Shown here: positions 28,997 to 37,894 of the stretch, piece by piece | How positions within the stretch are numbered: the first letter of the stretch is position 1 | Layout of the letters: every line of letters starts with the position of its first letter | Assembly (NCBI RefSeq): GCF_023703375.1 | Contig: NZ_JAMQGO010000013.1 | Span: 1 to 64,000, forward strand | Direction of reading: 5' to 3' | Length of the DNA stretch: 64,000 nt | Source of the DNA: Lutimaribacter degradans | GTDB lineage: Bacteria > Pseudomonadota > Alphaproteobacteria > Rhodobacterales > Rhodobacteraceae | The notes under the pieces: generated by a model | Seen by the model: only the letters and a program-made list of their open reading frames with translations | What the model was told of the DNA's origin: nothing | Databases searched by the model: none | Position numbers and translations under genes: made by a program

Positions 28997-29908
28997 ATGG
29001 CGATGATAAAGAACCTGGAAATGCTGCTGGCATTGGCGAAGGAAAAACATTTCGGTCATGCGGCAGAACGCCTCGGCATCACGCAGCCCAGCCTTTCCAG
29101 TGGCATCAAGCAACTCGAAGCGCAGCTGGGCGTCAAACTGGTGCAACGCGGCTCGCGCTATGGCGGGTTGACGCCCGAAGGACAGCGCGCACTGGTCTGG
29201 GCCCGGCAGATCGTCGGCGACAGCCGCCGGCTGCGCGACGAGATGCGCTCGGTGCGCGAAGGGCTCTCGGGTCACCTGCGTCTTGCCGTCATCCCGACCG
29301 CACTGACCTGGGCCGCGCGGTTGACCACGGAATTCGCGCAGGCGCATCCCAACGTGTCGTTTACCGTGCTGTCGCGGGCCTCGACTGAAATTCTCGACCT
29401 GCTGGAAAACCTCGATGCGGATGCAGGCATTTCCTACCTGGATAACGAACCATTGGGCCGTGTGACTTCGACCCCTTTATATAATGAGCATTTCGCGCTG
29501 GTTTGCCGCGACGATCACCCGCTGGCCGCGCGCAGCAATGTGGCCTGGTCCGAATTGGGCGGGATCGAGCTGTCACTGCTGACACCGGATATGCAGAACC
29601 GCCGGATCCTCAACCGTAATTTCATGGAAGCCGGAGTGGAGCCGCACGCCCGTATCGAAAGCGGCTCGACCATCGTGCTGGTGGCCTCGGTGATAAACGG
29701 GGGGCGGGCAACGATTCTGCCCGAGGATCATGCCCGTTTCCTTGCCAAGGGCCATCCGCTTTCGGTTGTGCCGATCGAAGAGACGCATGGCGCGCCCGCG
29801 GTGGGGGTGATCGCTCCCTTTCAGGACACCCGAACACCGGTTCTGACCGCGCTTTTCCGCGTGGCGGGGCGGATTGCGACGCATGAGAGCGCGCAGACGA
29901 CACGATAG
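28997..29908 (+). CDS. LysR-family regulator of the formate dehydrogenase operon
   Basis: The 303-residue protein has the LysR N-terminal winged helix (FGHAAERLGITQPSLSSGIKQLEAQLG) and an effector-binding domain from about residue 90. It is encoded just upstream of, and in the same direction as, fdsGBA, a common arrangement for the formate dehydrogenase activator. A perfect 15-base LysR box overlaps its stop codon and precedes fdsG, so it likely controls fds from there. Two ATGs six bases apart (28997, 29003) are both possible starts. The effector, perhaps formate or an upstream metabolite, is not evident. Confidence 0.88.
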   Translation: MAMIKNLEMLLALAKEKHFGHAAERLGITQPSLSSGIKQLEAQLGVKLVQRGSRYGGLTPEGQRALVWARQIVGDSRRLRDEMRSVREGLSGHLRLAVIPTALTWAARLTTEFAQAHPNVSFTVLSRASTEILDLLENLDADAGISYLDNEPLGRVTSTPLYNEHFALVCRDDHPLAARSNVAWSELGGIELSLLTPDMQNRRILNRNFMEAGVEPHARIESGSTIVLVASVINGGRATILPEDHARFLAKGHPLSVVPIEETHGAPAVGVIAPFQDTRTPVLTALFRVAGRIATHESAQTTR

Positions 29909-29920
29909 ATTTTATCTATC
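29904..29920. promoter_or_regulatory. LysR-type T-N11-A box upstream of fdsG
   Basis: GATAGAT-TTT-ATCTATC is a perfect 17-base palindrome. Its inner ATAGATTTTATCTAT matches the LysR consensus of 15 bases with T-N11-A (T at 29906, A at 29918). It begins inside the LysR stop codon region and lies about 75 bases before the fdsG start, ideal for activation of the fds operon. With no U-run it is a poor terminator. Confidence 0.65.
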
Positions 29921-29995
29921 AAAGAACGAAATAACGATATTGATTGCTGAACCAAACATGCGCAGAAACCAAGGCGTTGAGCATGGGAGACGCCA

Positions 29996-30484
29996 ATGCG
30001 CATGGACGCCGCCAACGTCGCCGAGGATGTGCTGAAAACCAGCACCGATCGCATCCTTTCAGACCTCGAAGGGCTTGAAGGCCCGCTTCTGCCGATCCTG
30101 CACGCATTGCAGGACGAATTCGGCTTTGTTCCGCAACAAGCCGTGCCATTGATCGCCGAGCGGCTGAACCTTGGAAAGGCCGAGGTGGCGGGGGTCATCA
30201 GCTTCTACCACGATTTCCGCGCAGCCCCTGCCGGTCGCCGCGTGCTGCGCGTGTGCCGCGCCGAGGCCTGCCAATCGATGGGTGGGAACGAACTGGCGCA
30301 GCGACTGCAGGAAAGGCTGGGTATCGGCTGGGGCGAAACCACGCCCGACGGCGCAGTGACGCTTGAACCGGTCTATTGCCTGGGCCTGTGTGCCTGCGCG
30401 CCCGCCGTTCAGGTCGATGGCGATTTGCTGGGCCGTGCCGACATCGACCGGATCGAAACCATCCTGTCGGAGGCCGCACGATGA
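29996..30484 (+). CDS. fdsG: NAD-dependent formate dehydrogenase, gamma subunit
   Basis: The 162-residue subunit is a NuoE-like thioredoxin-fold [2Fe-2S] protein. Four cluster cysteines are visible: Cys87 and Cys92 (CRAEAC) and Cys128 and Cys132 (CLGLC). It passes electrons between the FdsB and FdsA subunits in the soluble cytoplasmic formate dehydrogenase. A GGGAG ribosome binding site precedes the ATG. Its stop overlaps the fdsB start by ATGA. The fused set FdsG/FdsB/FdsA with FdhD and FdsD rules out complex I, which has the same subunit types. Confidence 0.94.
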   Translation: MRMDAANVAEDVLKTSTDRILSDLEGLEGPLLPILHALQDEFGFVPQQAVPLIAERLNLGKAEVAGVISFYHDFRAAPAGRRVLRVCRAEACQSMGGNELAQRLQERLGIGWGETTPDGAVTLEPVYCLGLCACAPAVQVDGDLLGRADIDRIETILSEAAR

Positions 30485-32007
30485 AGATCTACCTGCCCCG
30501 CGATGCCGCCGCCAAGGCCCTGGGGGCCGAAGCCGTGGCCGAGGCCCTGGGGGCCGAAGCCGCCAAGCGCGGTGTCGAGGTCACGCTGATCCGCACCGGA
30601 ACACGCGGCATGATCTGGTTGGAACCGCTGCTCGAGATCGAGATCGACGGGCAGCGCCACGGGTTCGGCCCGATGCTGCCACGCGATGTGCCCGCCCTGT
30701 TCGATGACCCCACCGTACATCCGCGCGCGTTGGGGCCGGTGGACGATCTGGACTGGATGAAACGCCAGACCCGCCTTACCTTTGCCCGCTGCGGCGTGAT
30801 CGACCCGCTGTCGCTGGATGACTACCGGGCACATGGCGGGCTGAGCGGCCTGCGCCGCGCGCTTGGCATGACCGGCCAACAGATCGTGGACGAGGTGAAA
30901 ACCAGCGGATTGCGCGGGCGTGGCGGCGCCGGCTTTCCGACCGGCATCAAGTGGCAGACCGTACATGACGCACAAGCGCCGCAGAAATACATCGTCTGTA
31001 ACGCCGACGAGGGCGACAGCGGCACGTTTGCCGACCGCATGATCATGGAAGGCGACCCCTTTACCCTGATCGAGGGAATGATTATTGCAGGTTTGGCCGT
31101 TGGCGCCACGCGCGGCTATGTCTACCTGCGCAGCGAGTACCCTGATGCGATCACGGTGATGAACAAGGCCGTCGAAACCGCCAGGGCCGCCGGTGTGCTG
31201 GGCGGCGATGTGTTGGGGTCGGGCCGGGCCTTCGACATGGAAATTCGCACGGGGGCCGGCGCCTATGTCTGCGGCGAGGAGACATCGCTGCTCAACAGTC
31301 TTGAAGGCAAGCGCGGCGTTGTGCGCGCCAAGCCGCCGCTCCCCGCTCTCGAAGGTTTCATGGGCCGCCCCACGGTCGTGAACAACGTGATCAGCCTGGC
31401 CACCGTTCCGGTGATCTTCGAACGAGGCGCGCAGTATTATGCCGATTTCGGCTTGGGCCGGTCGCGCGGCACAGTGACGCTTCAGATCGCGGGCAACGTG
31501 AAACGCGGCGGGCTTTTCGAAACGGCGTTCGGCATCACGCTGGACGAGGCAGTGAACGATCTCGGCGGCGGTACAGCCACGGGTCGCCCAGTCAAGGCAG
31601 TGCAAGTGGGCGGGCCGCTGGGCGCCTATCTGCCCGCATCGAAATTCGAGGCACCCCTGGGGTATGAAGAGCTGGACGCCGAAGGCGGGCTGCTTGGCCA
31701 TGCCGGGCTGGTCGTGTTCGACGAACGGGCCGACATGCTGGAGATGGCGCGTTTCGCCATGGAGTTCTGCGCCATCGAAAGTTGCGGCAAGTGCACACCT
31801 TGCCGCATCGGCGCTGTGCGCGGCGTGGAAACCATCGACCGTATTGCACAAGGCGACGGCGCGGCCGTCGAGCTGCTGACCGACCTGTGCGAGACCATGA
31901 AAGAGGGCTCGCTTTGCGCGTTGGGGGGCTTCACCCCCTTCCCCGTGATGTCCGCCCTGTCCCACTTCCCCGACGAGTTCGCGACCGCGAAGGAGGCCGC
32001 AGAATGA
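30481..32007 (+). CDS. fdsB: NAD-dependent formate dehydrogenase, beta subunit
   Basis: The 508-residue NuoF-like flavoprotein has a short N-terminal thioredoxin-like domain. The FMN/NADH domain carries GRGGAGFPTGIKW and CNADEGDSGTFADR, and the C-terminal 4Fe-4S motif is ESCGKCTPCRIG. It receives electrons from formate and reduces NAD. The start is the ATGA overlap with fdsG. Near the N-terminus a stretch reading ALGAEA occurs twice within 13 residues from a short DNA repeat, with no evident effect. The downstream fdsA overlaps by ATGA. Confidence 0.95.
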   Translation: MKIYLPRDAAAKALGAEAVAEALGAEAAKRGVEVTLIRTGTRGMIWLEPLLEIEIDGQRHGFGPMLPRDVPALFDDPTVHPRALGPVDDLDWMKRQTRLTFARCGVIDPLSLDDYRAHGGLSGLRRALGMTGQQIVDEVKTSGLRGRGGAGFPTGIKWQTVHDAQAPQKYIVCNADEGDSGTFADRMIMEGDPFTLIEGMIIAGLAVGATRGYVYLRSEYPDAITVMNKAVETARAAGVLGGDVLGSGRAFDMEIRTGAGAYVCGEETSLLNSLEGKRGVVRAKPPLPALEGFMGRPTVVNNVISLATVPVIFERGAQYYADFGLGRSRGTVTLQIAGNVKRGGLFETAFGITLDEAVNDLGGGTATGRPVKAVQVGGPLGAYLPASKFEAPLGYEELDAEGGLLGHAGLVVFDERADMLEMARFAMEFCAIESCGKCTPCRIGAVRGVETIDRIAQGDGAAVELLTDLCETMKEGSLCALGGFTPFPVMSALSHFPDEFATAKEAAE

Positions 32008-34901
32008 AGGATTTCATCATCCCCGACGACCGTGACATGGGCACGCCCGCGTCCAAATCGGACGTCATGGTGACGCTCACCATCGACGGGTTCGCGGTTA
32101 CTGTGCCCGAGGGCACATCGGTCATGCGGGCCGCCGCCGAGGCCGGCGTACAGGTGCCCAAGCTTTGCGCCACCGATAGCCTCGAGGCGTTCGGATCGTG
32201 CCGGCTCTGTGTCGTCGAGATCGAGGGCAGACGCGGCACGCCCGCCTCTTGCACCACGCCTGTCAGCGACGGCATGGCGGTGCACACCCAGTCAGACAAG
32301 GTACGCAAAATCCGCAAGGGCGTGATGGAACTGTATATCAGCGACCACCCGCTCGACTGCCTGACATGTGCCGCCAACGGCGATTGCGAATTGCAGGACA
32401 TGGCTGGCGCCGTGGGCTTGCGCGACGTGCGCTACGAAGCGCCGGAGGGCGCAGGACTGGCCAACCATTTTGCCGCGCGCGACACCAGCGGGCAGGCCAA
32501 CCCCGAGTACCTGCCCAAGGATGACAGCAACCCCTATTTCACCTACGATCCAGCCAAATGCATCGTCTGCAACCGCTGTGTGCGCGCCTGCGAAGAGGTG
32601 CAGGGCACCTTTGCCCTGACGATCGACGGGCGCGGCTTCGACAGCCGCGTGTCGGCGGGCGCATTCAGTGACGATTTCCTGAACTCCGACTGCGTCAGTT
32701 GCGGCGCCTGCGTGCAGGCCTGCCCCACCGCGACATTGCAGGAAAAATCGGTGATCGAGATGGGCACGCCCGATCGCAGCGTGGTGACAACCTGCGCCTA
32801 TTGCGGCGTCGGCTGCTCGTTCAAGGCCGAGTTGCAGGGCGACCAGATCGTGCGCATGGTGCCCTACAAGCATGGGAAGGCAAACCGCGGGCATAGCTGC
32901 GTGAAAGGCCGCTTTGCCTATGGCTATGCCAGCCATGGCGACCGGATCCTCAACCCGATGATCCGCGATACCATCGACGAACCCTGGCGCGAGGTTTCTT
33001 GGGACGAGGCGATCACTTTCGCCGCCAGTCGCCTGCGCGGCCTGCAGGAAAAATACGGGCAAAAGAGCATTGGCGTCATCACCTCGTCGCGCTGCACGAA
33101 CGAGGAAACCTATCTCGTCCAGAAACTGACCCGCGCGGTGTTCGGCAACAACAACACCGACACCTGTGCGCGAGTCTGCCATTCGCCCACCGGCTACGGG
33201 CTGGGCCAGACATTCGGCACCAGCGCCGGCACGCAGGATTTCGACAGCGTCGAGCACACCGACGTGGTGATCATCATCGGCGCCAACCCCACCGATGGGC
33301 ACCCAGTCTTTGCCAGCCGCTTGAAAAAGCGCCTGCGCGCGGGCGCGAAGTTGATCGTGATCGACCCGCGCCGCATCGACCTGGTGAAATCGGCCCATGT
33401 AAAGGCCGCGCATCACCTGCCCCTGCGCCCCGGCACCAACGTCGCCGTGGTGACCGCGCTGGCCCATACCATCGTCACCGAGGGGCTGTTCGACGAAGCG
33501 TTCATTCGGGACCGCTGCGATTGGGATGAATTCCAGGACTATGCCGCCTTCGTCAGCGATGCCCGTCACAGCCCCGAGGCGACCGAGATGCTGACCGGCG
33601 TTCCCGCGGATGAGCTGCGCGCCGCCGCGCGCCTCTTTGCCACCGGCGGCAACGGCGCCATCTATTACGGCCTGGGCGTGACCGAACATTCGCAGGGCTC
33701 GACCACCGTGATGGGCATTGCCAACCTCGCCATGCTCACCGGAAATATCGGCCGGCCCGGCGTGGGCGTGAACCCGCTGCGCGGCCAGAACAACGTGCAA
33801 GGCTCCTGCGACATGGGCAGCTTTCCCCACGAACTGCCCGGCTATCGCCATGTGAAGAACGCCGACGTGCGCGAAGTATTCGAAAAAACGTGGGGCGTGC
33901 CGATCGACCCAGAACCGGGCCTGCGCATCCCCAACATGCTCGACGCCGCCGTCGATGGCACCTTCAAGGGGCTTTATTGCCAGGGCGAGGACATCCTGCA
34001 ATCCGACCCCGATACCAAGCACGTGGCCGCCGGGCTTGCCGCCATGGAATGCGTCATCGTGCACGACCTGTTCCTGAACGAGACCGCCAATTACGCCCAT
34101 GTCTTCCTGCCCGGCTCGACCTTCCTCGAGAAAGACGGCACCTTCACCAATGCCGAACGCCGCATAAACCGCGTACGCGAAGTGATGAAGCCCCGCAACG
34201 GTTACGCCGATTGGGAGGTGACACAACTTTTGGCCAACGCGATGGGCGCAGGCTGGCATTATACCCACCCGGCCCAGATCATGGAAGAAATCGCCGCCAC
34301 CACGCCCAGCTTCGCCGGCGTCACCTATGACCTGCTCGAAGAAAAGGGCAGCGTGCAATGGCCCTGCAACACGGACCACCCCGAGGGCACGCCGCTGATG
34401 CATGTCGACGGTTTCGTGCGGGGCAAGGGGCGTTTCATCGTCACCGAGTACGTGGCCACCGATGAACGCACCGGCCCGCGCTTTCCGCTGCTGCTCACCA
34501 CTGGGCGCATCCTGTCGCAATACAATGTCGGCGCCCAGACAAGACGCACCGAGAATATCATCTGGCACGACCAGGACGTGCTAGAAATTCATCCGCATGA
34601 CGCAGAGAACCGCGGCCTGCGCGATGGTGACTGGGTGCGCTTGGCCAGCCGTTCCGGCGAAACCGCGCTGCGCGCAAAAATCACCGACCGTGTCAGCCCC
34701 GGGGTGGTCTACACCACCTTCCATCACCCCGACACGCAGGCCAACGTGATCACGACCGATTATTCCGACTGGGCCACCAACTGCCCGGAATACAAGGTAA
34801 CGGCGGTGCAGGTCAGCCCGTCGAACGGCCCATCCGAATGGCAGGAAGACTATGCCGCGCAGGCCGAACGGGCCCGCCGCATCCTGCCGGCAGCGGAATG
34901 A
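32004..34901 (+). CDS. fdsA: NAD-dependent formate dehydrogenase, molybdenum alpha subunit
   Basis: The 965-residue catalytic subunit is rich in iron-sulfur ligands. These are an N-terminal [2Fe-2S] set (Cys55, 66, 69, 83), a His-ligated cluster (His115, Cys119, 122, 128) and two ferredoxin-type clusters (Cys186/189/192/196 and 230/233/236/240). The molybdopterin-domain cluster uses Cys264, 267, 271 and 299. The molybdenum ligand is predicted to be Cys392, next to His393 (CARVCHSP), so this is a cysteine enzyme, not a selenoprotein. It oxidises formate to CO2 with bis-MGD. AAGGAGG lies upstream and the stop overlaps fdhD. No residue appears missing. Confidence 0.96.
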   Translation: MKDFIIPDDRDMGTPASKSDVMVTLTIDGFAVTVPEGTSVMRAAAEAGVQVPKLCATDSLEAFGSCRLCVVEIEGRRGTPASCTTPVSDGMAVHTQSDKVRKIRKGVMELYISDHPLDCLTCAANGDCELQDMAGAVGLRDVRYEAPEGAGLANHFAARDTSGQANPEYLPKDDSNPYFTYDPAKCIVCNRCVRACEEVQGTFALTIDGRGFDSRVSAGAFSDDFLNSDCVSCGACVQACPTATLQEKSVIEMGTPDRSVVTTCAYCGVGCSFKAELQGDQIVRMVPYKHGKANRGHSCVKGRFAYGYASHGDRILNPMIRDTIDEPWREVSWDEAITFAASRLRGLQEKYGQKSIGVITSSRCTNEETYLVQKLTRAVFGNNNTDTCARVCHSPTGYGLGQTFGTSAGTQDFDSVEHTDVVIIIGANPTDGHPVFASRLKKRLRAGAKLIVIDPRRIDLVKSAHVKAAHHLPLRPGTNVAVVTALAHTIVTEGLFDEAFIRDRCDWDEFQDYAAFVSDARHSPEATEMLTGVPADELRAAARLFATGGNGAIYYGLGVTEHSQGSTTVMGIANLAMLTGNIGRPGVGVNPLRGQNNVQGSCDMGSFPHELPGYRHVKNADVREVFEKTWGVPIDPEPGLRIPNMLDAAVDGTFKGLYCQGEDILQSDPDTKHVAAGLAAMECVIVHDLFLNETANYAHVFLPGSTFLEKDGTFTNAERRINRVREVMKPRNGYADWEVTQLLANAMGAGWHYTHPAQIMEEIAATTPSFAGVTYDLLEEKGSVQWPCNTDHPEGTPLMHVDGFVRGKGRFIVTEYVATDERTGPRFPLLLTTGRILSQYNVGAQTRRTENIIWHDQDVLEIHPHDAENRGLRDGDWVRLASRSGETALRAKITDRVSPGVVYTTFHHPDTQANVITTDYSDWATNCPEYKVTAVQVSPSNGPSEWQEDYAAQAERARRILPAAE

Positions 34902-35716
34902 TGGCGATGACAGTGCGCGCCCATAAATCGCTTGCCGGGGTTTCGGTACACCCCGGAGGACAGCACGCCATCGGCCGCGCCCTGCCCGACGAGGTGCCCG
35001 TGGCGCTCGTTTTCGATGGCACGACCCAGGCGGTCATGATGGCCAGCCCCGATCGCATCGCCGATTTCGCCCATGGCTTTGCCCTGAGCGAAGGCCTGAT
35101 CGGCGGTCTCGACGAGGTTGAAGGCTTCGAGGTCATTCACCACGACCGCGGAATCGAGGCGCGGTTCTGGCTCGCATCCGATCGTGGCGCAGCGCTGAAA
35201 CAGCGCCGCCGTGCGATGCTGGGCCCTGTGGGCTGTGGCCTCTGCGGTATCGACAGCCTGGATGCCGCCATGCGCGATCTGCCGCGCCTTCCCGATACGG
35301 GGCTGCACCTGACCGCGCATGAGGTTGCCACCGCCACCGACGCGCTGTGCGCCCATCAACCACTGCATGATCGCACCCGCGCCACCCACGCAGCGGGCTT
35401 TTTGCAACCGGGCATGGGCATCACCTGCGCCCGCGAAGACGTGGGGCGCCACAACGCGCTCGACAAGCTGATAGGCGCGCTGGCCCGCCAGGGCACCGAT
35501 CCGTCCACCGGCGCCTTCGTGCTCACCAGCCGCGTCTCGATCGACCTGGTGCAGAAAACCGTGATCGCTGGCGCGCCGGTGCTCATCGCCGTTTCGGCCC
35601 CCACCGCGCTGGCCGCCGACACCGCCGATAGCGCGGGGCTCACGCTGGCGGCCTTCGCCCGCGGTGGCGGTTTCGACATTTTCGCCCACGCGCATCGCAT
35701 CATCGACGGAGCCTGA
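34898..35716 (+). CDS. fdhD: Formate dehydrogenase sulfurtransferase FdhD (FdsC)
   Basis: The 272-residue protein has the FdhD core with the sulfur-carrying CxxC pair Cys113 and Cys116 (GCGLCGIDS), and later the GMGITCAREDVGRHNALDKL and FVLTSRVSIDLVQK segments. It passes sulfur from a cysteine desulfurase to bis-MGD so that formate dehydrogenase becomes active. Several closely spaced ATGs exist; the first overlaps the fdsA stop (ATGA) and is chosen for coupling. It is often called fdsC in fds operons. fdsD follows one base after its stop. Confidence 0.94.
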   Translation: MMAMTVRAHKSLAGVSVHPGGQHAIGRALPDEVPVALVFDGTTQAVMMASPDRIADFAHGFALSEGLIGGLDEVEGFEVIHHDRGIEARFWLASDRGAALKQRRRAMLGPVGCGLCGIDSLDAAMRDLPRLPDTGLHLTAHEVATATDALCAHQPLHDRTRATHAAGFLQPGMGITCAREDVGRHNALDKLIGALARQGTDPSTGAFVLTSRVSIDLVQKTVIAGAPVLIAVSAPTALAADTADSAGLTLAAFARGGGFDIFAHAHRIIDGA

Positions 35717-35717
35717 C

Positions 35718-35933
35718 ATGACACCCGAGAAAATGACCATGATGGCAAACCAGATCGCCACCTTCTTCAAGTCGCAGCCGGGCGACGATCAGCCATCGCG
35801 CATTGCCGCCCATATCAACGATTTCTGGGATCCGCGCATGCGGGCACAACTATCCGAACACGTGGCGCAGGGTGGGGCCGGGCTCGACCCGTTGGTGATC
35901 GCGGCGATGGCAGAAATTCGCGTCCCGGCCTGA
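35718..35933 (+). CDS. fdsD: Formate dehydrogenase delta subunit
   Basis: A 71-residue protein starting MTPEKMTMMANQIATFFKSQ, with the conserved IAAHINDFWDPRMR core of FdsD. FdsD is a small subunit of soluble formate dehydrogenase complexes that helps assembly or cofactor insertion. It is the last fds gene, one base after fdhD. A palindrome-rich segment follows immediately. Confidence 0.92.
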   Translation: MTPEKMTMMANQIATFFKSQPGDDQPSRIAAHINDFWDPRMRAQLSEHVAQGGAGLDPLVIAAMAEIRVPA

Positions 35934-35940
35934 TCTTCCT

Positions 35941-36020
35941 CTTGCCCGAAATACCCCGGGGGCGTCCGCGTCACGCGGACGGGGGCAGCGCCCCCACACC
36001 CCAGGCCCGAAAGGGGCCGA
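35941..36020. repeat. Palindrome-rich Rhodobacteraceae-type intergenic repeat after fdsD
   Basis: Three hairpins lie in tandem: CGTCCGCG-TCA-CGCGGACG (35963-35981), GGGGGC-AGC-GCCCCC (35981-35995) and GGCCC-GAAA-GGGGCC (about 36004-36018). They are led by CTTGCCCGAAATACCCCGGG. I recall GAAATAC-plus-poly-G elements as frequent intergenic repeats in Roseobacter genomes, but no search was possible. It may also end the fds transcript. It fills the gap to the decayed TRAP genes. Confidence 0.5.
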
Positions 36021-36059
36021 GATTTCAAGCGTCGCGCCAGCGACACCGCTGGATCATGG

Positions 36060-37008
36060 CTAAAGTCCGGGCAACCACAACGCAGTTGCGGAAAGACCAC
36101 CAACAGCACGACCAGGATCAATGAACACCCCATAAAGGGAAACGCCGATACGTAGATGTCGCGCATCGCGGTCTCGGGCGGGGCCACGCCTTTCATAACG
36201 AACAACAAAAAGCCAAAGGGTGGCGTGGTAAAGCTGATTTCAAGCGCCAGCAGCATTATCAAGCCGAACCACACCAGGTCGAACCCCAGCGATTGCGCCA
36301 GCGGGAAAAAGATCGGCACGGTCTGCAGCATCATGGAAATCTGCTCCATGAACATCCCCAGGAGCAGCACCGCGAACATCACGCACAACATGGCAATGGG
36401 GGCCAGGTCGTAGCTGGTCGCCCAGTCGATCAATCCGCGCGATGCGCCCGAAAAGGCCAGAAGCTGGCTGAACGTGGCCGACCCGAAGACGATGATATAC
36501 GCCATCAGCGTCACCTTCAGCACGGCCAATGCGGAGGGCGGGATGATGATCGCCAAGCCGCCCGTGCCCAGTATCGGCCCGATCGACATGTGTTTCTTTT
36601 AGCCGCGCCTGCTCATCTCCGGCACCACCAGGCTGCCCAGCAGCGCGGTGGAGCCCATCGAAGACCCAGACAAGGTGGAAAACCCGGGGCCGCCCAACAC
36701 GGTGACATAACTCAACCGCCCAGGCAGCTTGCCCATCAGCCGGTCGATGGCGTTGAACATCCGCGCGCCCAACCCGGTGTGAAAGAATATCTCGCCCATC
36801 AGCAAAACAGCGGAATAGGCGCGAGGGCGAACTTGGTCAGTGACCCAAGCCCGTTATTGAGCAACGCCGAGACACCGCGATCCCCGCCCATGAAGACCCA
36901 GGCCCCCACGATATTGGCAGCAAGAAAGGCCAACGCCACGGGCATTCCCAGCGCCATCAGCCCCACTATAGACCCCAGCAAAAGGGCCAGTGCCTCGTAC
37001 CACTCCAT
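36060..37008 (-). pseudogene. TRAP transporter large permease (dctM) pseudogene with four lesions
   Basis: Three open pieces join into one DctM protein. The piece from 37008 (MEWYEALALLLGSIVGLMAL) is frameshifted in a T-run at 36804-36807. The next ends at an in-frame TAA at 36599-36601, where the family has Tyr (SRRG-stop-KKHMSIGP). The third lacks roughly 100 or more residues at a junction near 36515-36520 (PPSALAVL joined to KVTLMAY), then has a one-base deletion near 36081-36085. That last shift hides the natural ending LWLPGL and stop at 36060-36062. The remnant is about 315 codons; DctM is usually about 430. It starts at the TAATG overlap with dctQ. It cannot encode a working permease. 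Confidence 0.85.
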
Positions 37009-37514
37009 TATTCGTGTATCCCCGCTTGCCCCGAGTGCAAAAGATCTTCCCCAAAACCGAAGCGCGCGAATTCCACTGCCATCAGGCCAAAACTGACAGG
37101 GAACGAGATCGTCAAGATCCAGCGCGGAAAGTACTAAGCACGCACGGCGTAATCGTTTCGTTCAAGATTGGTGGCCACCAGTTCGACGCCTTTCCACGCC
37201 AGGACCACGCAAACCAGCACGCAAAAAACGGCGACCGCTCGGCTGACAACGCGACGCAGCGCTTCGGGCAGGGCCGCCGTCACCAGTTCGATATGGACAT
37301 GGCCTTTTTCGCGCGCCAGCAAGGGCGCGCCCAGCATTGTCATGTACAAAAGCGCGTATTCCGACGAGGTGAACAGCCATGCAAAGGGCTGGATTCCAGC
37401 ATTGCGCATAGCGACCGACACGATCACCGACACCATCAACCAGATCAGCATCGCGCCGGCGACACCCGCCATCAGGTATAAAAACATGGTATATGTGCGG
37501 ATAAGCGCCTGCAT
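37008..37514 (-). pseudogene. TRAP transporter small permease (dctQ) pseudogene, internal stop
   Basis: The 168-codon span has the DctQ layout. From ATG 37514 (MQALIRTYTMFLYLMAGVAG) it reads through membrane helices and the conserved EKGHVHIELV segment to an in-frame TAG at 37134-37136. Beyond that stop the same frame continues with FPRWILTISFPVSFGLMAVE and a last helix to a TAA overlapping the dctM ATG. So one nonsense codon removes about 41 residues including the final helix. Restored length matches a normal DctQ. The early piece might still be translated but should not assemble. Confidence 0.8.
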
Positions 37515-37567
37515 TGCCTGCCCCTTGCCCAAGAAAATGCGGGCGGCCCGTCTCGGGCCGGATGGCC

Positions 37568-37810
37568 TTACTTTTCGGCCTCAAGATCGTAGAACTTGCC
37601 GATCAGCTCGTCATACATGCCGTCGCCCATCGGGTGTTCGGCCATCAGGCCGCGCATCCGCTCCCACGTCTTTTCACGCGCGGCGGCCAGGTAATTCGTG
37701 AAAAAGGCGTTATACACGGCGTTGCCGCGCAGTTTCAGCCCCTCACGGGCATCGTCACACTGGGCGACGCGCTGGCTGCCGGCGAAAAGATGGGCCGCAT
37801 CCGCCGCGCC
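37568..37810 (-). pseudogene. 3' remnant of a TRAP solute-binding protein gene (dctP)
   Basis: About 80 codons remain (AHLFAGSQRVAQCDDAREGL onward to a natural stop at 37568). They read as a helical C-terminal tail and sit just upstream of the dctQ remnant, where dctP belongs. Translation beyond about 37810 runs into the terminator region of the neighbouring intact TRAP operon, so the first three-quarters of the gene has been deleted. Assignment to DctP rests on position more than on sequence. Confidence 0.6.
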
Positions 37811-37837
37811 TAGGATTATTGACCCCCGGCACCCGAA

Positions 37838-37876
37838 AAACAACAGGGCCCCGCCCTGAGCGGCGAGGCCCTGTTT
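37838..37876 (-). terminator. Intrinsic terminator of the intact TRAP operon
   Basis: In the minus-strand RNA AACAGGGCC pairs with GGCCCUGUU, with an inner GC-rich stem. A GUUGUUUUU tract follows. It lies about 20 bases past the stop of the large permease gene. Confidence 0.75.
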
Positions 37877-37894
37877 CGCATTGTTCGACCTGCG

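Noticed and set aside
29904..29920. Terminator of the LysR gene
   Set aside because: The stem is AT-rich with no following U-run, and the sequence matches a LysR box better.
29996..34901. Possible NuoE-NuoF-NuoG genes of complex I
   Set aside because: The FdsA C-terminal half is a formate dehydrogenase with the CARVCHSP molybdenum ligand, and FdhD and FdsD follow; no other nuo gene is present.
35789..36589. A 266-codon intact TRAP permease gene
   Set aside because: It is the last part of the dctM pseudogene reading out of frame into the repeat after fdsD; the natural ending LWLPGL-stop is in the other frame.
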